Positions 40,690 to 51,407 are shown, counted from the stretch's first letter. The stretch: 55,247 bases of DNA from an uncultured Oscillospiraceae bacterium (GCA_900543295.1 UQQY01000001.1:1-55247); one strand, 5' to 3'. Numbers and translations: made by a program. The notes: generated by a model not told the origin, from the sequence alone.

Positions 40690-42238
40690 GAAAGTTTTGC
40701 TTCAGATTTCAAATTTGAAGCAGTGGTTTCCGGTTAAAAAAGAGAAAATTCGTCAGGAACAGCTTTACGTCAAGGCGAACGACGGGATTTCCGTTGATAT
40801 TTATGAAGGCGAGACGCTTGGTCTTGTCGGCGAGTCCGGCTGTGGCAAGTCCACCTTTGGCCGCGTTTTGCTTCAGCTTTACCATCAGACGGAAGGCAAG
40901 ACCATGTATTTCGGCCGCACGCTCGACGATGTTGTGCCGCAATATGTAAAGGAGACATATCAGAAGCTGCCGCAGCACCGCGATAAGATGCTTGCACTGC
41001 AAAAGAAAAAGGAAGAATATCTCGCCTCATATGAGAAGCTTTCCGAGGAGGAGAAACGCCACAAGGCTGACGAACGTGCAAAAGTTGTGAGAGAAGCAAA
41101 CGACAGCATGCTGGATCTTGCGCATTTGATCGGCGGTTTTGTTGTAGCAAAGGATCTTGCTCCAGTTTCTCAGATCCTGATGAAGGAGTTTAATGCGGCT
41201 TCCGAGCGCCGTCGTATCCGCGAGGAAAAAAAGAATTTGGAAATCCGTCAGAATTATTATAACGGAAAAGCGGAAAAATACGAAAAGGACGGAAAGAGCG
41301 CCGCTCCTGTAAAAGCAAAAGCAGCCGAGCTTCAGAAAAAGATCGATGAAAAAGCGGCGGAGCTTGCTAAGAAGGAAGAGGAACTGGATACCATCCGTGA
41401 GCAGATTGATGAAATGCGCAAGCAGTATGCAGACGATCCGGATTTTGCAAAATATGAAGCGCTTCGCAGCGCAGGTATTGATCTTGCGAAGCTGAAATAT
41501 CCGGAAATGCGTGTTCTCCGCAGCGATATGCAGCTCATTTTCCAGGATCCCTACTCTTCGCTGAATCCGCGCATGACAGTCGGCCAAATTATCGGCGAGG
41601 GTCCGCAGGCGCACGGCTTTTTCACGAAAAACGACGAGCGGATTCAGGACTATGTTATGAAGGTCATGGACGACTGCGGATTAGCGCCTTATATGATTCA
41701 CCGCTATCCGCACCAGTTCTCCGGCGGCCAGCGCCAGCGCATCGGCATCGCGCGTTCGCTTGCAATGAAGCCGAAGTTTGTGGTCTGTGACGAAGCGGTT
41801 TCTGCGCTTGACGTTTCAATCCAGTCGCAGGTTATCAATCTTTTGCAGGATCTTAAGGAAAAAGAGAATTTGACATACCTCTTCATTTCGCATGACTTGA
41901 GCGTTGTCAAATATATCAGCGACCGTATCGGCGTTATGTACCTTGGCAATCTGGTAGAGCTTGCCGAGTCGCAGGAGATATTCGACCATCCGCTGCATCC
42001 GTATACGGAGGCTTTGCTGCTCGCTATTCCGACGACTGACGTCGAGAACCGGAAAGAGAGCATTCCGCTGGAGGGTGATATTCCAAGTCCGATCCGTCCG
42101 CCGAAGGGCTGCAAATTCCATACGCGCTGCAAATATTGTACGGAAGAGTGCAAAATCGTGACGCCGGAGTTCCGTGAGCTTCGTCCAGGTCATTTCGTTG
42201 CATGCCATCATCCGCTCGATCACAGCGTTGTTGAATAA
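40679..42238 (+). CDS. oppF: OppF-type ATPase with a ~195-residue helical insertion
   Basis: 519 residues against a usual ~320. Walker A is GESGCGKST (51-59). Instead of ~15-20 residues there are about 200 before the Q-loop LIFQDPYSSLNP (Q289). The insertion (~82-278) is highly charged and helix-forming, with two likely coiled-coil stretches (~100-145 and ~175-258) flanking a more hydrophobic segment (~146-170). The remainder is normal: signature FSGGQRQR (347-354), Walker B VVCDEAVSALD, H-loop FISHD, and the C-terminal cysteine cluster (C478, C484, C487, C491). All catalytic motifs are intact, so ATPase function is expected; the insertion would project from the nucleotide-binding domain into the cytoplasm. 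Confidence 0.93.
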   Translation: MQNKKVLLQISNLKQWFPVKKEKIRQEQLYVKANDGISVDIYEGETLGLVGESGCGKSTFGRVLLQLYHQTEGKTMYFGRTLDDVVPQYVKETYQKLPQHRDKMLALQKKKEEYLASYEKLSEEEKRHKADERAKVVREANDSMLDLAHLIGGFVVAKDLAPVSQILMKEFNAASERRRIREEKKNLEIRQNYYNGKAEKYEKDGKSAAPVKAKAAELQKKIDEKAAELAKKEEELDTIREQIDEMRKQYADDPDFAKYEALRSAGIDLAKLKYPEMRVLRSDMQLIFQDPYSSLNPRMTVGQIIGEGPQAHGFFTKNDERIQDYVMKVMDDCGLAPYMIHRYPHQFSGGQRQRIGIARSLAMKPKFVVCDEAVSALDVSIQSQVINLLQDLKEKENLTYLFISHDLSVVKYISDRIGVMYLGNLVELAESQEIFDHPLHPYTEALLLAIPTTDVENRKESIPLEGDIPSPIRPPKGCKFHTRCKYCTEECKIVTPEFRELRPGHFVACHHPLDHSVVE

Positions 42239-42263
42239 GCAGCCGATTCCTCAGGAGGAGCGT

Positions 42264-42464
42264 ATGCTGTTTCAAAAAAAGGTTGACCGGGTGGTCAATG
42301 AAAAGAAAAGCGCCGACCAGTTTAAAGAAACGCTGTCCAAAACACCGCTCGAAAAAAAGGATCTGCCTGCGATGATTATTGCGGCATTGCTGGTTCTTTT
42401 ACCTGCGGTTTTGGTGGTGGGCGGCCTGTTTATGCTGATCAGCTATTTCTTCTTTGTGCATTAA
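42264..42464 (+). CDS. Small single-helix membrane protein at the end of the opp operon
   Basis: 66 residues from ATG 42264 with tcaggaggag just upstream. The charged cytoplasmic N-terminal half (many Lys/Glu, ~1-37) is followed by one strongly hydrophobic helix (~38-62) and a short tail FFFVH. An earlier in-frame start inside oppF lacks a ribosome binding site. No family recognised. It lies 25 bases after oppF and before the operon terminator, so it is probably made with the transporter; a role as an accessory subunit is inference. Confidence 0.7.
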   Translation: MLFQKKVDRVVNEKKSADQFKETLSKTPLEKKDLPAMIIAALLVLLPAVLVVGGLFMLISYFFFVH

Positions 42465-42469
42465 GAATG

Positions 42470-42502
42470 ATAAGGGCACTGTCGTGTGGACAGTGCCCTT
42501 AT
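42470..42502 (+). terminator. Terminator of the oligopeptide transporter operon
   Basis: ataagggcactgtc and gacagtgcccttat form a perfect 14-bp stem, followed by a T-rich tail. Confidence 0.92.
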
Positions 42503-42567
42503 TTTATATAGAAATCTTCAAAAGCAAAACCTATTGTATTAAATATTTATAAATATATAAAAGAATA

Positions 42568-42596
42568 TTGACAAACGAAGAGGATTGAACTAAAAT
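42568..42596 (+). promoter_or_regulatory. Promoter of the two-gene exported-protein unit
   Basis: TTGACA (42568-42573), 17-base spacer, TAAAAT (42591-42596), in an AT-rich stretch. Confidence 0.75.
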
Positions 42597-42670
42597 AAAG
42601 CCAGAGGATATATTTTCCTAAAGTTTGTTTCAAAGGGGACAATAGAAATAAAAAAAGAATCTGTTTTATA

Positions 42671-43360
42671 TTGAGTTTTATCCTTGCGATAAGCTGTATG
42701 TCAAATGGAGGATACGCAAAGGCGGAAGCTCCTGCTTTAGCAAAAGAATACAGCGTGTTATTTTCTTCTGCAATCAATACGAATACTGCATATATTAAGG
42801 ATACTGCTGAACGGCAGAACGCAAAAAAGATAACAGAGGATTTCATTGAATATGAGGCGGTGCAGCTTCTGGAGGTGAGAGAATATTCAGATGGTATGAC
42901 AGAGAAAGATTATGCTATCACGAAACTTGCCGAGCCGAGGGATAGCGGGACTTCTACATCCCATGGGAAATCATGGGGAAGTCATTCGCTGAATCTGACC
43001 ATGTACTATACAGTACGGGGGACAACGCGAAATTATACCTATAATTTGACTAAGATACAGTCAACTGTTACTAAAACAGGAATCTCGGGAACGACGGTAA
43101 CGTCGGGATCTCATGCATATCGCCTCAACAAAAGTACATTTAAGAGAGAAGCGTTTTATTTTAATAACTCTGCTCCGACCGGCGGGCAGGTATTCACGTT
43201 AGCAACAGGAAGCACCAGCTTTTATCCGAGTTATTCGGATACTCTGACAGCGTCGACATCTGGCATTTACGCAGATTCAGGCATTAAGCTATCAGACGGC
43301 AATTTTATCACGATCAATCTGGTACCCTATGAAGAGGCGGATGACGGCATAGCTTCATAA
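42671..43360 (+). CDS. Exported protein of unknown function with a damaged start codon
   Basis: The in-frame reading with a formal start is TTG 42671, which has no ribosome binding site and would begin inside a signal peptide. A good ribosome binding site (aaagggga, 42632-42639) precedes gaaataaaaaaagaatc. Restoring one G after the AT of aaat gives ATG AAA AAA AGA ATC in the correct frame and a complete signal peptide (MKKRICFILSFILAISC...). The expected start near 42647 therefore appears to have lost one base, either by mutation (a pseudogene or poorly expressed gene) or by sequence error. The mature ~200 residues are rich in Ser/Thr and beta-strand-like, and match no family I know. The region is AT-richer than its neighbours. 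Confidence 0.6.
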   Translation: MSFILAISCMSNGGYAKAEAPALAKEYSVLFSSAINTNTAYIKDTAERQNAKKITEDFIEYEAVQLLEVREYSDGMTEKDYAITKLAEPRDSGTSTSHGKSWGSHSLNLTMYYTVRGTTRNYTYNLTKIQSTVTKTGISGTTVTSGSHAYRLNKSTFKREAFYFNNSAPTGGQVFTLATGSTSFYPSYSDTLTASTSGIYADSGIKLSDGNFITINLVPYEEADDGIAS

Positions 43361-43377
43361 TACGGGAGGCGAACGAA

Positions 43378-44148
43378 ATGAAAAAGCTTTATACCTTAAC
43401 GGCTCTGTTTCTGGCGGTCTGCCTTTTGGCTTCGTGTTCCCCAGTGAAAAATGTCCGGACGACTTACGGCGAAATGAATTTTCTGGGCTTGGAATGGATG
43501 ATGACGCCGGAGGAGGTCTTTCGGGCGATCGGGAAAAATGAATCGGATTTTCAAAAAGGAGAAAACGGCGCGCTGGGCGATATATGGTATGAGGTGTATT
43601 ATACGGCGGACGGCCTGCTCTTTGGAAAGCTGGCGAAGGTTCAGTTTGTCTTTTGCCCTTCCGCCGACCGGAAGGAGCTGCGGCTTTGGGCGGCTTCCGT
43701 CACGATGCAGGAAGCGTCGGAGGATGCGTTCCGCTATGTATGCGGCGAGCTGGACAACGAATGGAAAAGGCAGGGGGTAACTGCAACAACGGAGTCAAGA
43801 TTAAAGCGCATTTCGTCCACGGGCTCCGGCAGTGAAATCTTTGAGGATATTCGTTCGGACGCTGACCCATATGAAAGCGCAGACGCCGTCGGCTTTGAAG
43901 AATCGTATTCTTCCGTCAGCACAGTTGAAACGACAGATCTGCCGGAGGAGCTTTTAGAGAAGTATAGGGCGGGAGCAGAAAGCTTTTACAGAGAGCATGA
44001 AACGGAGACGGAAATTCAGGATGTGCCGACTGCGCAGCTTTCAACTGTCCGCGCCGTTTATACGGAGCGGAAAAACTCCGGCGAGAGCACGCTGAACATT
44101 TATTTCAGCGGCAACGGGCTGTGCAATATTCTGACTTATGCGGAATAG
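43378..44148 (+). CDS. Lipoprotein of unknown function
   Basis: 256 residues with a lipoprotein signal peptide (MKKLYTLTALFLAVCLLASC, lipidated Cys20). The mature domain starts with FLGLEWMMTPEEVFRAIG, a segment reminiscent of small periplasmic-type folds that recognise ligands, but no family is assigned. The C-terminal half is acidic and Ser/Thr-rich. gggaggcgaacgaa precedes the ATG, 17 bases after the previous stop, so the two exported proteins are co-transcribed. Confidence 0.75.
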   Translation: MKKLYTLTALFLAVCLLASCSPVKNVRTTYGEMNFLGLEWMMTPEEVFRAIGKNESDFQKGENGALGDIWYEVYYTADGLLFGKLAKVQFVFCPSADRKELRLWAASVTMQEASEDAFRYVCGELDNEWKRQGVTATTESRLKRISSTGSGSEIFEDIRSDADPYESADAVGFEESYSSVSTVETTDLPEELLEKYRAGAESFYREHETETEIQDVPTAQLSTVRAVYTERKNSGESTLNIYFSGNGLCNILTYAE

Positions 44149-44158
44149 ATTGTGGTAA

Positions 44159-44197
44159 GATAAAAAGCGCGCTCTGCTATACAGAGCGCGCTTTATC
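44159..44197. terminator. Bidirectional terminator between the lipoprotein gene and lepA
   Basis: agcgcgctctg and cagagcgcgct form an 11-bp GC-rich stem flanked by gataaa/tttatc pairs with a 2-base bulge. Confidence 0.88.
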
Positions 44198-44209
44198 TGT
44201 TTGCGGAGC

Positions 44210-46018
44210 TTATTCGTCCAGCTTCAGCACCGCCATAAAGGCCTCCTGCGGCACCTCTACGCTGCCAAGGGAGCGCATCCGCTTCTTGCCCTCTTTCTGC
44301 TTTTCCAAAAGCTTTTTCTTTCGTGTAATATCACCGCCGTAGCATTTTGCCAGAACGTCCTTGCGCAGCGCCTTGACTGTCTCGCGCGCAATGATCTTGC
44401 CGCCGATCGCGGCCTGAATCGGCACCTCAAAGAGCTGGCGCGGAATGTTCTCTTTAAGCTTTTCCGCAATCCGCCTGGCACGCGGGTACGCCTTGTCAGC
44501 ATGCACAATGAAGGAAAGCGCATCCACCACTTCGCCGTTTAAAAGAATATCGAGCTTGACAAGCTTTGAGGCCACAAAGCCCGTAAGCTCGTAGTCGAAG
44601 GAAGCATAACCCCTTGTCCGGGATTTTAACGCGTCAAAGAAATCATATACAATCTCATTCAGCGGCAGGTCATAGTGCATTTCCACGCGAGTGGTATCCA
44701 GATACTTCATATCCTTAAAAATGCCACGCCGGTCCTGACACAGCTCCATGATATTGCCGACGAATTCATTCGGCGTGAGAATATTCGCTTTGACAAACGG
44801 TTCCTCTGCTTCTGCGATTAAAACGGCGTCCGGATAGTTTGTCGGATTATCGATCATAATCGTCTCGCCGCTCGTAAGCGTTAAACGGTATACGACGGAG
44901 GGGGCGGTAGTGATGAGATCCAAATGGAATTCACGTTCCAGGCGCTCCTGAATGATTTCCATATGCAAAAGCCCCAAAAAGCCGCAGCGGAAACCAAATC
45001 CAAGCGCAACGGAAGTTTCCAGCTCAAAGGTAAGAGACGCATCGTTTAATTGCAGCTTAATCAGCGCGTCGCGCAAATCGGGATACTTTGCGCCGTCTGC
45101 CGGATAAATGCCGGAGAATACCATCGGATTAACCTTTTTGTAACCCGGAAGTGGATCTTTCGCAGGACGTGCGGCGCAGGTAACGGTGTCGCCGACACGG
45201 GTATCGCCGATGTCCTTAATGCTTGCCGCGATATACCCGACCTCGCCGGCAGACAAAACGTCACGCGGCTGTGCGGCTTTGGCGCCCATATAGCCAAGCT
45301 CTGTTACCGTATATTCCGAGCCGGAAGCCATCATCCGGATGACGTCGCCGGTTTTTACAGCGCCGTCCATTACGCGGATATAGACGACAACGCCCTTATA
45401 GCTGTCGTAATAAGAATCGAAAATCAGAGCCTTAAAGGGAGCCGCTTCGTCCCCGGAAGGGGCGGGAATCTGCTGCACCACCGCTTCAAGCACAGCCTTG
45501 ATGTTCACACCCGTTTTTGCAGAGATGCGCGGCGCGTCCATAGCAGGGATGCCGATGACGTCCTCAATCTCATGGCAGACAGCCTCCGGATCGGCGGCAG
45601 GAAGGTCGATCTTGTTGACAACCGGCACGACCTCCAAATCATGATCGATTGCAAGATAAGTATTCGCAAGCGTCTGCGCTTCAACCCCCTGAGAGGCGTC
45701 TACGACAAGGATCGCGCCCTCGCATGCGGCAAGCGAACGGGAAACCTCATAGTTAAAATCCACGTGGCCGGGGGTGTCGATCAAATTCAGCTGATACAGC
45801 TCTCCGTCGTCGGCATGATACCAGATGGTGACGGCCCGCGCCTTGATTGTTATGCCGCGTTCGCGCTCAATATCCATATTGTCGAGAAGCTGTTCTTCCA
45901 TTTCACGGCCTGCAACGGCGCTTGTCAGTTCAAGCATACGATCGGCAAGCGTGCTTTTTCCGTGGTCGATATGTGCGATAATGCTGAAATTGCGAATATT
46001 TTTCTGTTTATCCTGCAA
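44210..46018 (-). CDS. lepA: Elongation factor 4 (LepA)
   Basis: 602 residues, the family's length, from TTG 46018 with agaggtg 7 bases upstream (a GTG three codons earlier is an alternative). GTPase motifs are IAHIDHGKSTLADRML, LIDTPGHVDF and NKID; LepA-specific features are FRCGFLGLLHMEI and the C-terminal CYGGDITRKKKLLEKQKEGKKRM. A membrane-associated translational GTPase that acts on stalled or assembling ribosomes. Often paired with hemN and hrcA in Firmicutes, but here it stands alone within the window. Confidence 0.97.
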   Translation of the reverse strand: MQDKQKNIRNFSIIAHIDHGKSTLADRMLELTSAVAGREMEEQLLDNMDIERERGITIKARAVTIWYHADDGELYQLNLIDTPGHVDFNYEVSRSLAACEGAILVVDASQGVEAQTLANTYLAIDHDLEVVPVVNKIDLPAADPEAVCHEIEDVIGIPAMDAPRISAKTGVNIKAVLEAVVQQIPAPSGDEAAPFKALIFDSYYDSYKGVVVYIRVMDGAVKTGDVIRMMASGSEYTVTELGYMGAKAAQPRDVLSAGEVGYIAASIKDIGDTRVGDTVTCAARPAKDPLPGYKKVNPMVFSGIYPADGAKYPDLRDALIKLQLNDASLTFELETSVALGFGFRCGFLGLLHMEIIQERLEREFHLDLITTAPSVVYRLTLTSGETIMIDNPTNYPDAVLIAEAEEPFVKANILTPNEFVGNIMELCQDRRGIFKDMKYLDTTRVEMHYDLPLNEIVYDFFDALKSRTRGYASFDYELTGFVASKLVKLDILLNGEVVDALSFIVHADKAYPRARRIAEKLKENIPRQLFEVPIQAAIGGKIIARETVKALRKDVLAKCYGGDITRKKKLLEKQKEGKKRMRSLGSVEVPQEAFMAVLKLDE

Positions 46019-46172
46019 AAGATTCACCTCTTTGTGTTTTTTAAGCGCGGTATAGCATATCCGTTTTTCTTTCGGATACAATGAAAGACGTCAGACAGCC
46101 GGCACGAAGAGAAAGAAGTCGCTTTCATAAATTCCTTCTGAATCAAAAATTTTTTATATTTGATGCGGGAAC

Positions 46173-46345
46173 GTTTCGTTCGCCTTCGGCTCCGATTCGC
46201 TAAGAGTTCATATTATGCCGTCAATACTAAACTCCCCGTTCGCTTTCGCTCCAGCTCGTTAAGAATTGAGGTATTTATTATCACTAAACTCGTCGTTCGC
46301 CTTTGGCTCCGACTCGTTAAGTGTTCATATTATATCACAGGTTTT
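46173..46345. repeat. Three degenerate ~58-bp direct repeats
   Basis: Units start at cgttcg near 46177, 46237 and 46294 (periods 60 and 57). Each follows the order cgttcgcctt-ggctcc-gactcgttaag, then an AT-rich tail with gttcatatta or a variant. They sit in the 478-base gap between lepA and tRNA-Lys, where I see no protein gene. Copies differ by several bases, so this is not a CRISPR array. Function unknown. Confidence 0.65.
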
Positions 46346-46408
46346 AAAAAGCCGCAATGTTTACACGCAGGCGAAATCGAAAAACAGAGAATTTTTTGAA
46401 AAAAGATG

Positions 46409-46437
46409 TTGACAAGCATAGCTCCCTTTGCTATAAT
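46409..46437 (+). promoter_or_regulatory. Promoter of tRNA-Lys
   Basis: Consensus TTGACA (46409-46414), 17-base spacer, TATAAT (46432-46437), 60 bases before the tRNA. Confidence 0.92.
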
Positions 46438-46496
46438 AATTAAGCGCTCGAAAGACGATGCGTTATATTCGGATTTCGAGTTTTTCATATATGCAT

Positions 46497-46572
46497 GATC
46501 CACTAGCTCAGCTGGCAGAGCATTTGACTTTTAATCAAAGGGTCCGGAGTTCGAATCTCCGGTGGATCACCA
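46497..46572 (+). tRNA. tRNA-Lys (anticodon TTT)
   Basis: 76 bases including encoded CCA. The acceptor stem gatccac/gtggatc is perfect, the anticodon stem tttga/tcaaa carries loop cttttaa with TTT at 46530-46532, the T-arm is ccggagttcgaatctccgg, and the discriminator is A. It decodes AAA and AAG by wobble. Own consensus promoter and terminator; a single-gene transcript. Confidence 0.98.
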
Positions 46573-46607
46573 AAAGGCCCCGAATGCGAACACGTTCGGG
46601 GCCTTTT
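46572..46607 (+). terminator. Terminator of tRNA-Lys
   Basis: aaaaggccccgaa and ttcggggcctttt form a 13-bp stem immediately after the CCA end. Confidence 0.93.
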
Positions 46608-46685
46608 AATTAGTCTTCTGCCTTATTCGCAATTTGCGAAAAGCAGATTTGGAAGCTGGCTGTAACAATATATTTTGATAAAGCG

Positions 46686-46713
46686 AAATCGGGAAGCGGC
46701 CGCTTCCCGATTT
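46686..46713. terminator. Palindromic terminator downstream of ireB
   Basis: A perfect 28-base palindrome centred on gcggccgc, with a T-run on the plus side; it lies 13 bases beyond the ireB stop. Confidence 0.7.
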
Positions 46714-46726
46714 TTCTTACCTGTTT

Positions 46727-46972
46727 TTATTCGCTTAAATATGCTTTAACCATTGCCTGTAAAAGCTCGTCGCGATCCACATGGCGGATCAGACTGCGCG
46801 CATTGTTGTAGGTGGTGATATATGCCGGATCCTCAGACAGAATGTAACCAACGATCTGGCTGACCGGATTGTATCCTTTGTGACTCAGCGCATCATAAAC
46901 GGTGGTAAGAATCCGCTTCATCTCCAAGTCTTTTTCATCATTGACGGAAAAAGTCATGGTTTTATCATACAT
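46727..46972 (-). CDS. ireB: IreB family regulatory phosphoprotein (UPF0297)
   Basis: 81 residues matching IreB/YrzL throughout (TMTFSVNDEKDLEMKRIL; YNPVSQIVGYILSEDPAYIT; NARSLIRHVDRDELLQAMV). In Enterococcus IreB is a substrate of the Ser/Thr kinase IreK and affects cephalosporin tolerance. The N-terminal threonines (Thr5, Thr7) are conserved candidate phosphosites. It is usually followed by ruvX (yrrK) and a DUF1292 gene; here a terminator follows directly, so that cluster is broken. Confidence 0.93.
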   Translation of the reverse strand: MYDKTMTFSVNDEKDLEMKRILTTVYDALSHKGYNPVSQIVGYILSEDPAYITTYNNARSLIRHVDRDELLQAMVKAYLSE

Positions 46973-47007
46973 AACTGATACCTCCCGATCAAATATTGTA
47001 TGATCTT

Positions 47008-47036
47008 AGTATACAACATTATAAAGAAAGAAACAA
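47008..47036 (-). promoter_or_regulatory. Probable promoter of ireB
   Basis: On the minus strand TTGTTT (47036-47031), 17-base spacer, TATACT (47013-47008), 36 bases before the ATG with gggaggt between. Confidence 0.6.
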
Positions 47037-47109
47037 CCTTTTCTTTTGCTTTGATTCGTGAATTTTTTATTGCGGTACCGGACGGAAAACGGCGTGAGAG
47101 ACATATTTT

Positions 47110-48444
47110 TTACTCTGCGTCCTTCTTCCTGCGCAGAAGCCGGTTGTAACCGGGTTTGTTGACCTGTCTTGCCCGCGCAATGCCCATAGCCTCATCCGGT
47201 ACATCCTCCGTAATTGTAGAACCGGCGGCAGTGTATCCTTCGTTTCCGATGTTCACCGGCGCAACCAGATTGGTGTTGCAGCCGATAAAGGCGTCATCGC
47301 CGATGGTACAGCGGTATTTGTGAACGCCGTCATAATTGGCGACCGCAACGCCGCAGCCGAAGTTGACGCGCGCTCCCACATCACTGTCGCCAATGTATGT
47401 CAAATGCGCAATGTGCGTGCTCTGGCCGATATCCGAATTTTTAAGCTCGACAAAATCGCCGATATGCACGCCGTCCCGGATTGTCGTGTTCGGACGGATA
47501 TGGCAAAAGGGGCCGATGGAGACCTTGCAGCCAACGCTGGAGCGGTAACATTGTACGGCGTTTAAGGTTGTATTATTGCCGACCGTGCTGTCCTCAATCA
47601 AGCTGTTTGGGCCGATGGTGCAATTCTCGCCGATTTTAGTATTTCCGCGCAGAATCGTTCCGGGCAGCAGCGTGGTTCCTGCTCCAATCTGAACGTTCTG
47701 TCCGACCATCAGGCCGTCCATACATGGGATCAGCACTCCCATATCCATCAGCTCGAACAACCTGCTTTTGCGTGCAGTTTCATTTAGCTCAGACAAGCGG
47801 CGCAGGGAGGTTGGGCGCAATGCGGGGTGCGGGTCTATAGAGCTGAAAACACCTGTCTTTTCAGCCTTTTGAAAAAGCTCGAGGATCATATTGGGAAACG
47901 CAGCCTCCTCCTGGCAGCCGCACTCCTCTGTTTGGGCGGCTGCGGACAAAAGTGTGCGAACGTCAAACCATCCGCCGCAGATTTCATCGGATATTGCCGG
48001 ACATGCCGCATTGCTGACTGTGCGGCGGGATTTTTCAGAATCAGCGGTCTGCGCGGTTATCAGAGTGGCTGTATTCTGCTCATCCTGATGCTGTAAAAGC
48101 GCATCTTTTAAAAGAGCGGCTTCAATGAAAGGGGTATCTCCATTTAAAAGGACGGCGTCCGCACTTTCGTGCCGATGTAAAAAGGCCTCTGCATGAAGCA
48201 AACTGGATAGAGCAAGCGGCTGATCCCAAAAAATGATTTCAATGTCATCTTCCAGCACATTGCGCAGCAGATCAGTCTGGCAGTCGGTCACTACGCAGAT
48301 TTTTTCTGCGCCGGCCCTCCGGCATGCGCCGGCGACGCGATGAAGAACCGGCTCAAAGAGAATTTCCTCAAGGACAGCCGGAGTAGCGGACGGCGCGCAC
48401 TTCACTGCTTCCATAGCAAAAATGACGGCAACTTGCTTTTTCAA
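47110..48444 (-). CDS. GlmU-like protein with a degenerate uridyltransferase domain and intact acetyltransferase domain
   Basis: 444 residues from TTG 48444 with ggaggg 7 bases upstream. The C-terminal left-handed beta-helix (~225-430) is GlmU-like: IGPFCHIRPNTTIRDGVHIGDFVELK, catalytic-type His in HLTYIGDSDVG, VANYDGVHKYRCTIGDD, and LVAPVNIG. The N-terminal domain keeps a nucleotidyltransferase-like outline (DQPLALSSLLHA; LLNGDTPFI with the metal-binding Asp), but the signature L-A-A-G-x-G-T-R-M...K-V-L is replaced by a segment AMEAVKCAPSATPAVLEEIL with neither the glycines nor the Arg. Acetylation of glucosamine-1-P looks possible; UTP-dependent transfer looks lost, unless a separate enzyme does it. 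No gene symbol is given because the bifunctional activity is in doubt. Confidence 0.8.
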   Translation of the reverse strand: MKKQVAVIFAMEAVKCAPSATPAVLEEILFEPVLHRVAGACRRAGAEKICVVTDCQTDLLRNVLEDDIEIIFWDQPLALSSLLHAEAFLHRHESADAVLLNGDTPFIEAALLKDALLQHQDEQNTATLITAQTADSEKSRRTVSNAACPAISDEICGGWFDVRTLLSAAAQTEECGCQEEAAFPNMILELFQKAEKTGVFSSIDPHPALRPTSLRRLSELNETARKSRLFELMDMGVLIPCMDGLMVGQNVQIGAGTTLLPGTILRGNTKIGENCTIGPNSLIEDSTVGNNTTLNAVQCYRSSVGCKVSIGPFCHIRPNTTIRDGVHIGDFVELKNSDIGQSTHIAHLTYIGDSDVGARVNFGCGVAVANYDGVHKYRCTIGDDAFIGCNTNLVAPVNIGNEGYTAAGSTITEDVPDEAMGIARARQVNKPGYNRLLRRKKDAE

Positions 48445-48604
48445 TACAGATCCCTCCGTAGTCATGATAGTTATATTATGTCAAAATCGTTTTGCTTTTG
48501 CAACAATACTCTTCGAGAAACGAAATGATTTCACATTTTCTTTAAAAAATGCGCTTCCGCAAAGGATTTTTTTTAAAGCAGATATAGCATTTTTGATTTT
48601 TATC

Positions 48605-48613
48605 TGATATAAT
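48605..48613 (+). promoter_or_regulatory. Extended -10 promoter of ppdK
   Basis: TGATATAAT gives a TG-N-TATAAT extended -10 with no good -35 at 17 bases. It lies about 110 bases before the GTG start. Nothing else was seen in the 277-base glmU-like/ppdK divergent gap. Confidence 0.55.
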
Positions 48614-48721
48614 ATACTTGGTGTTTGGCGAAAATGCGTCAAGCAGGAATACTGAAGCCGCAATATTTTGCAGAAATTCTGCGTGAAAGGCGGCCGATCA
48701 TAAAATTGGAGGAGATTCAAC

Positions 48722-51355
<2,634 letters not shown>

Positions 51356-51407
51356 TCTGCGATTGATTTGGGGCAAAACCCAATAGCAAAACGTCAATAG
51401 AAAAACT

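Noticed and set aside
45050..46084. 344-codon plus-strand frame opposite lepA
   Set aside because: Shadow of lepA; no start signal or domain.
46173..46345. Repeats considered as a CRISPR array
   Set aside because: Only three copies that differ from each other, with no unique spacers and no cas genes.
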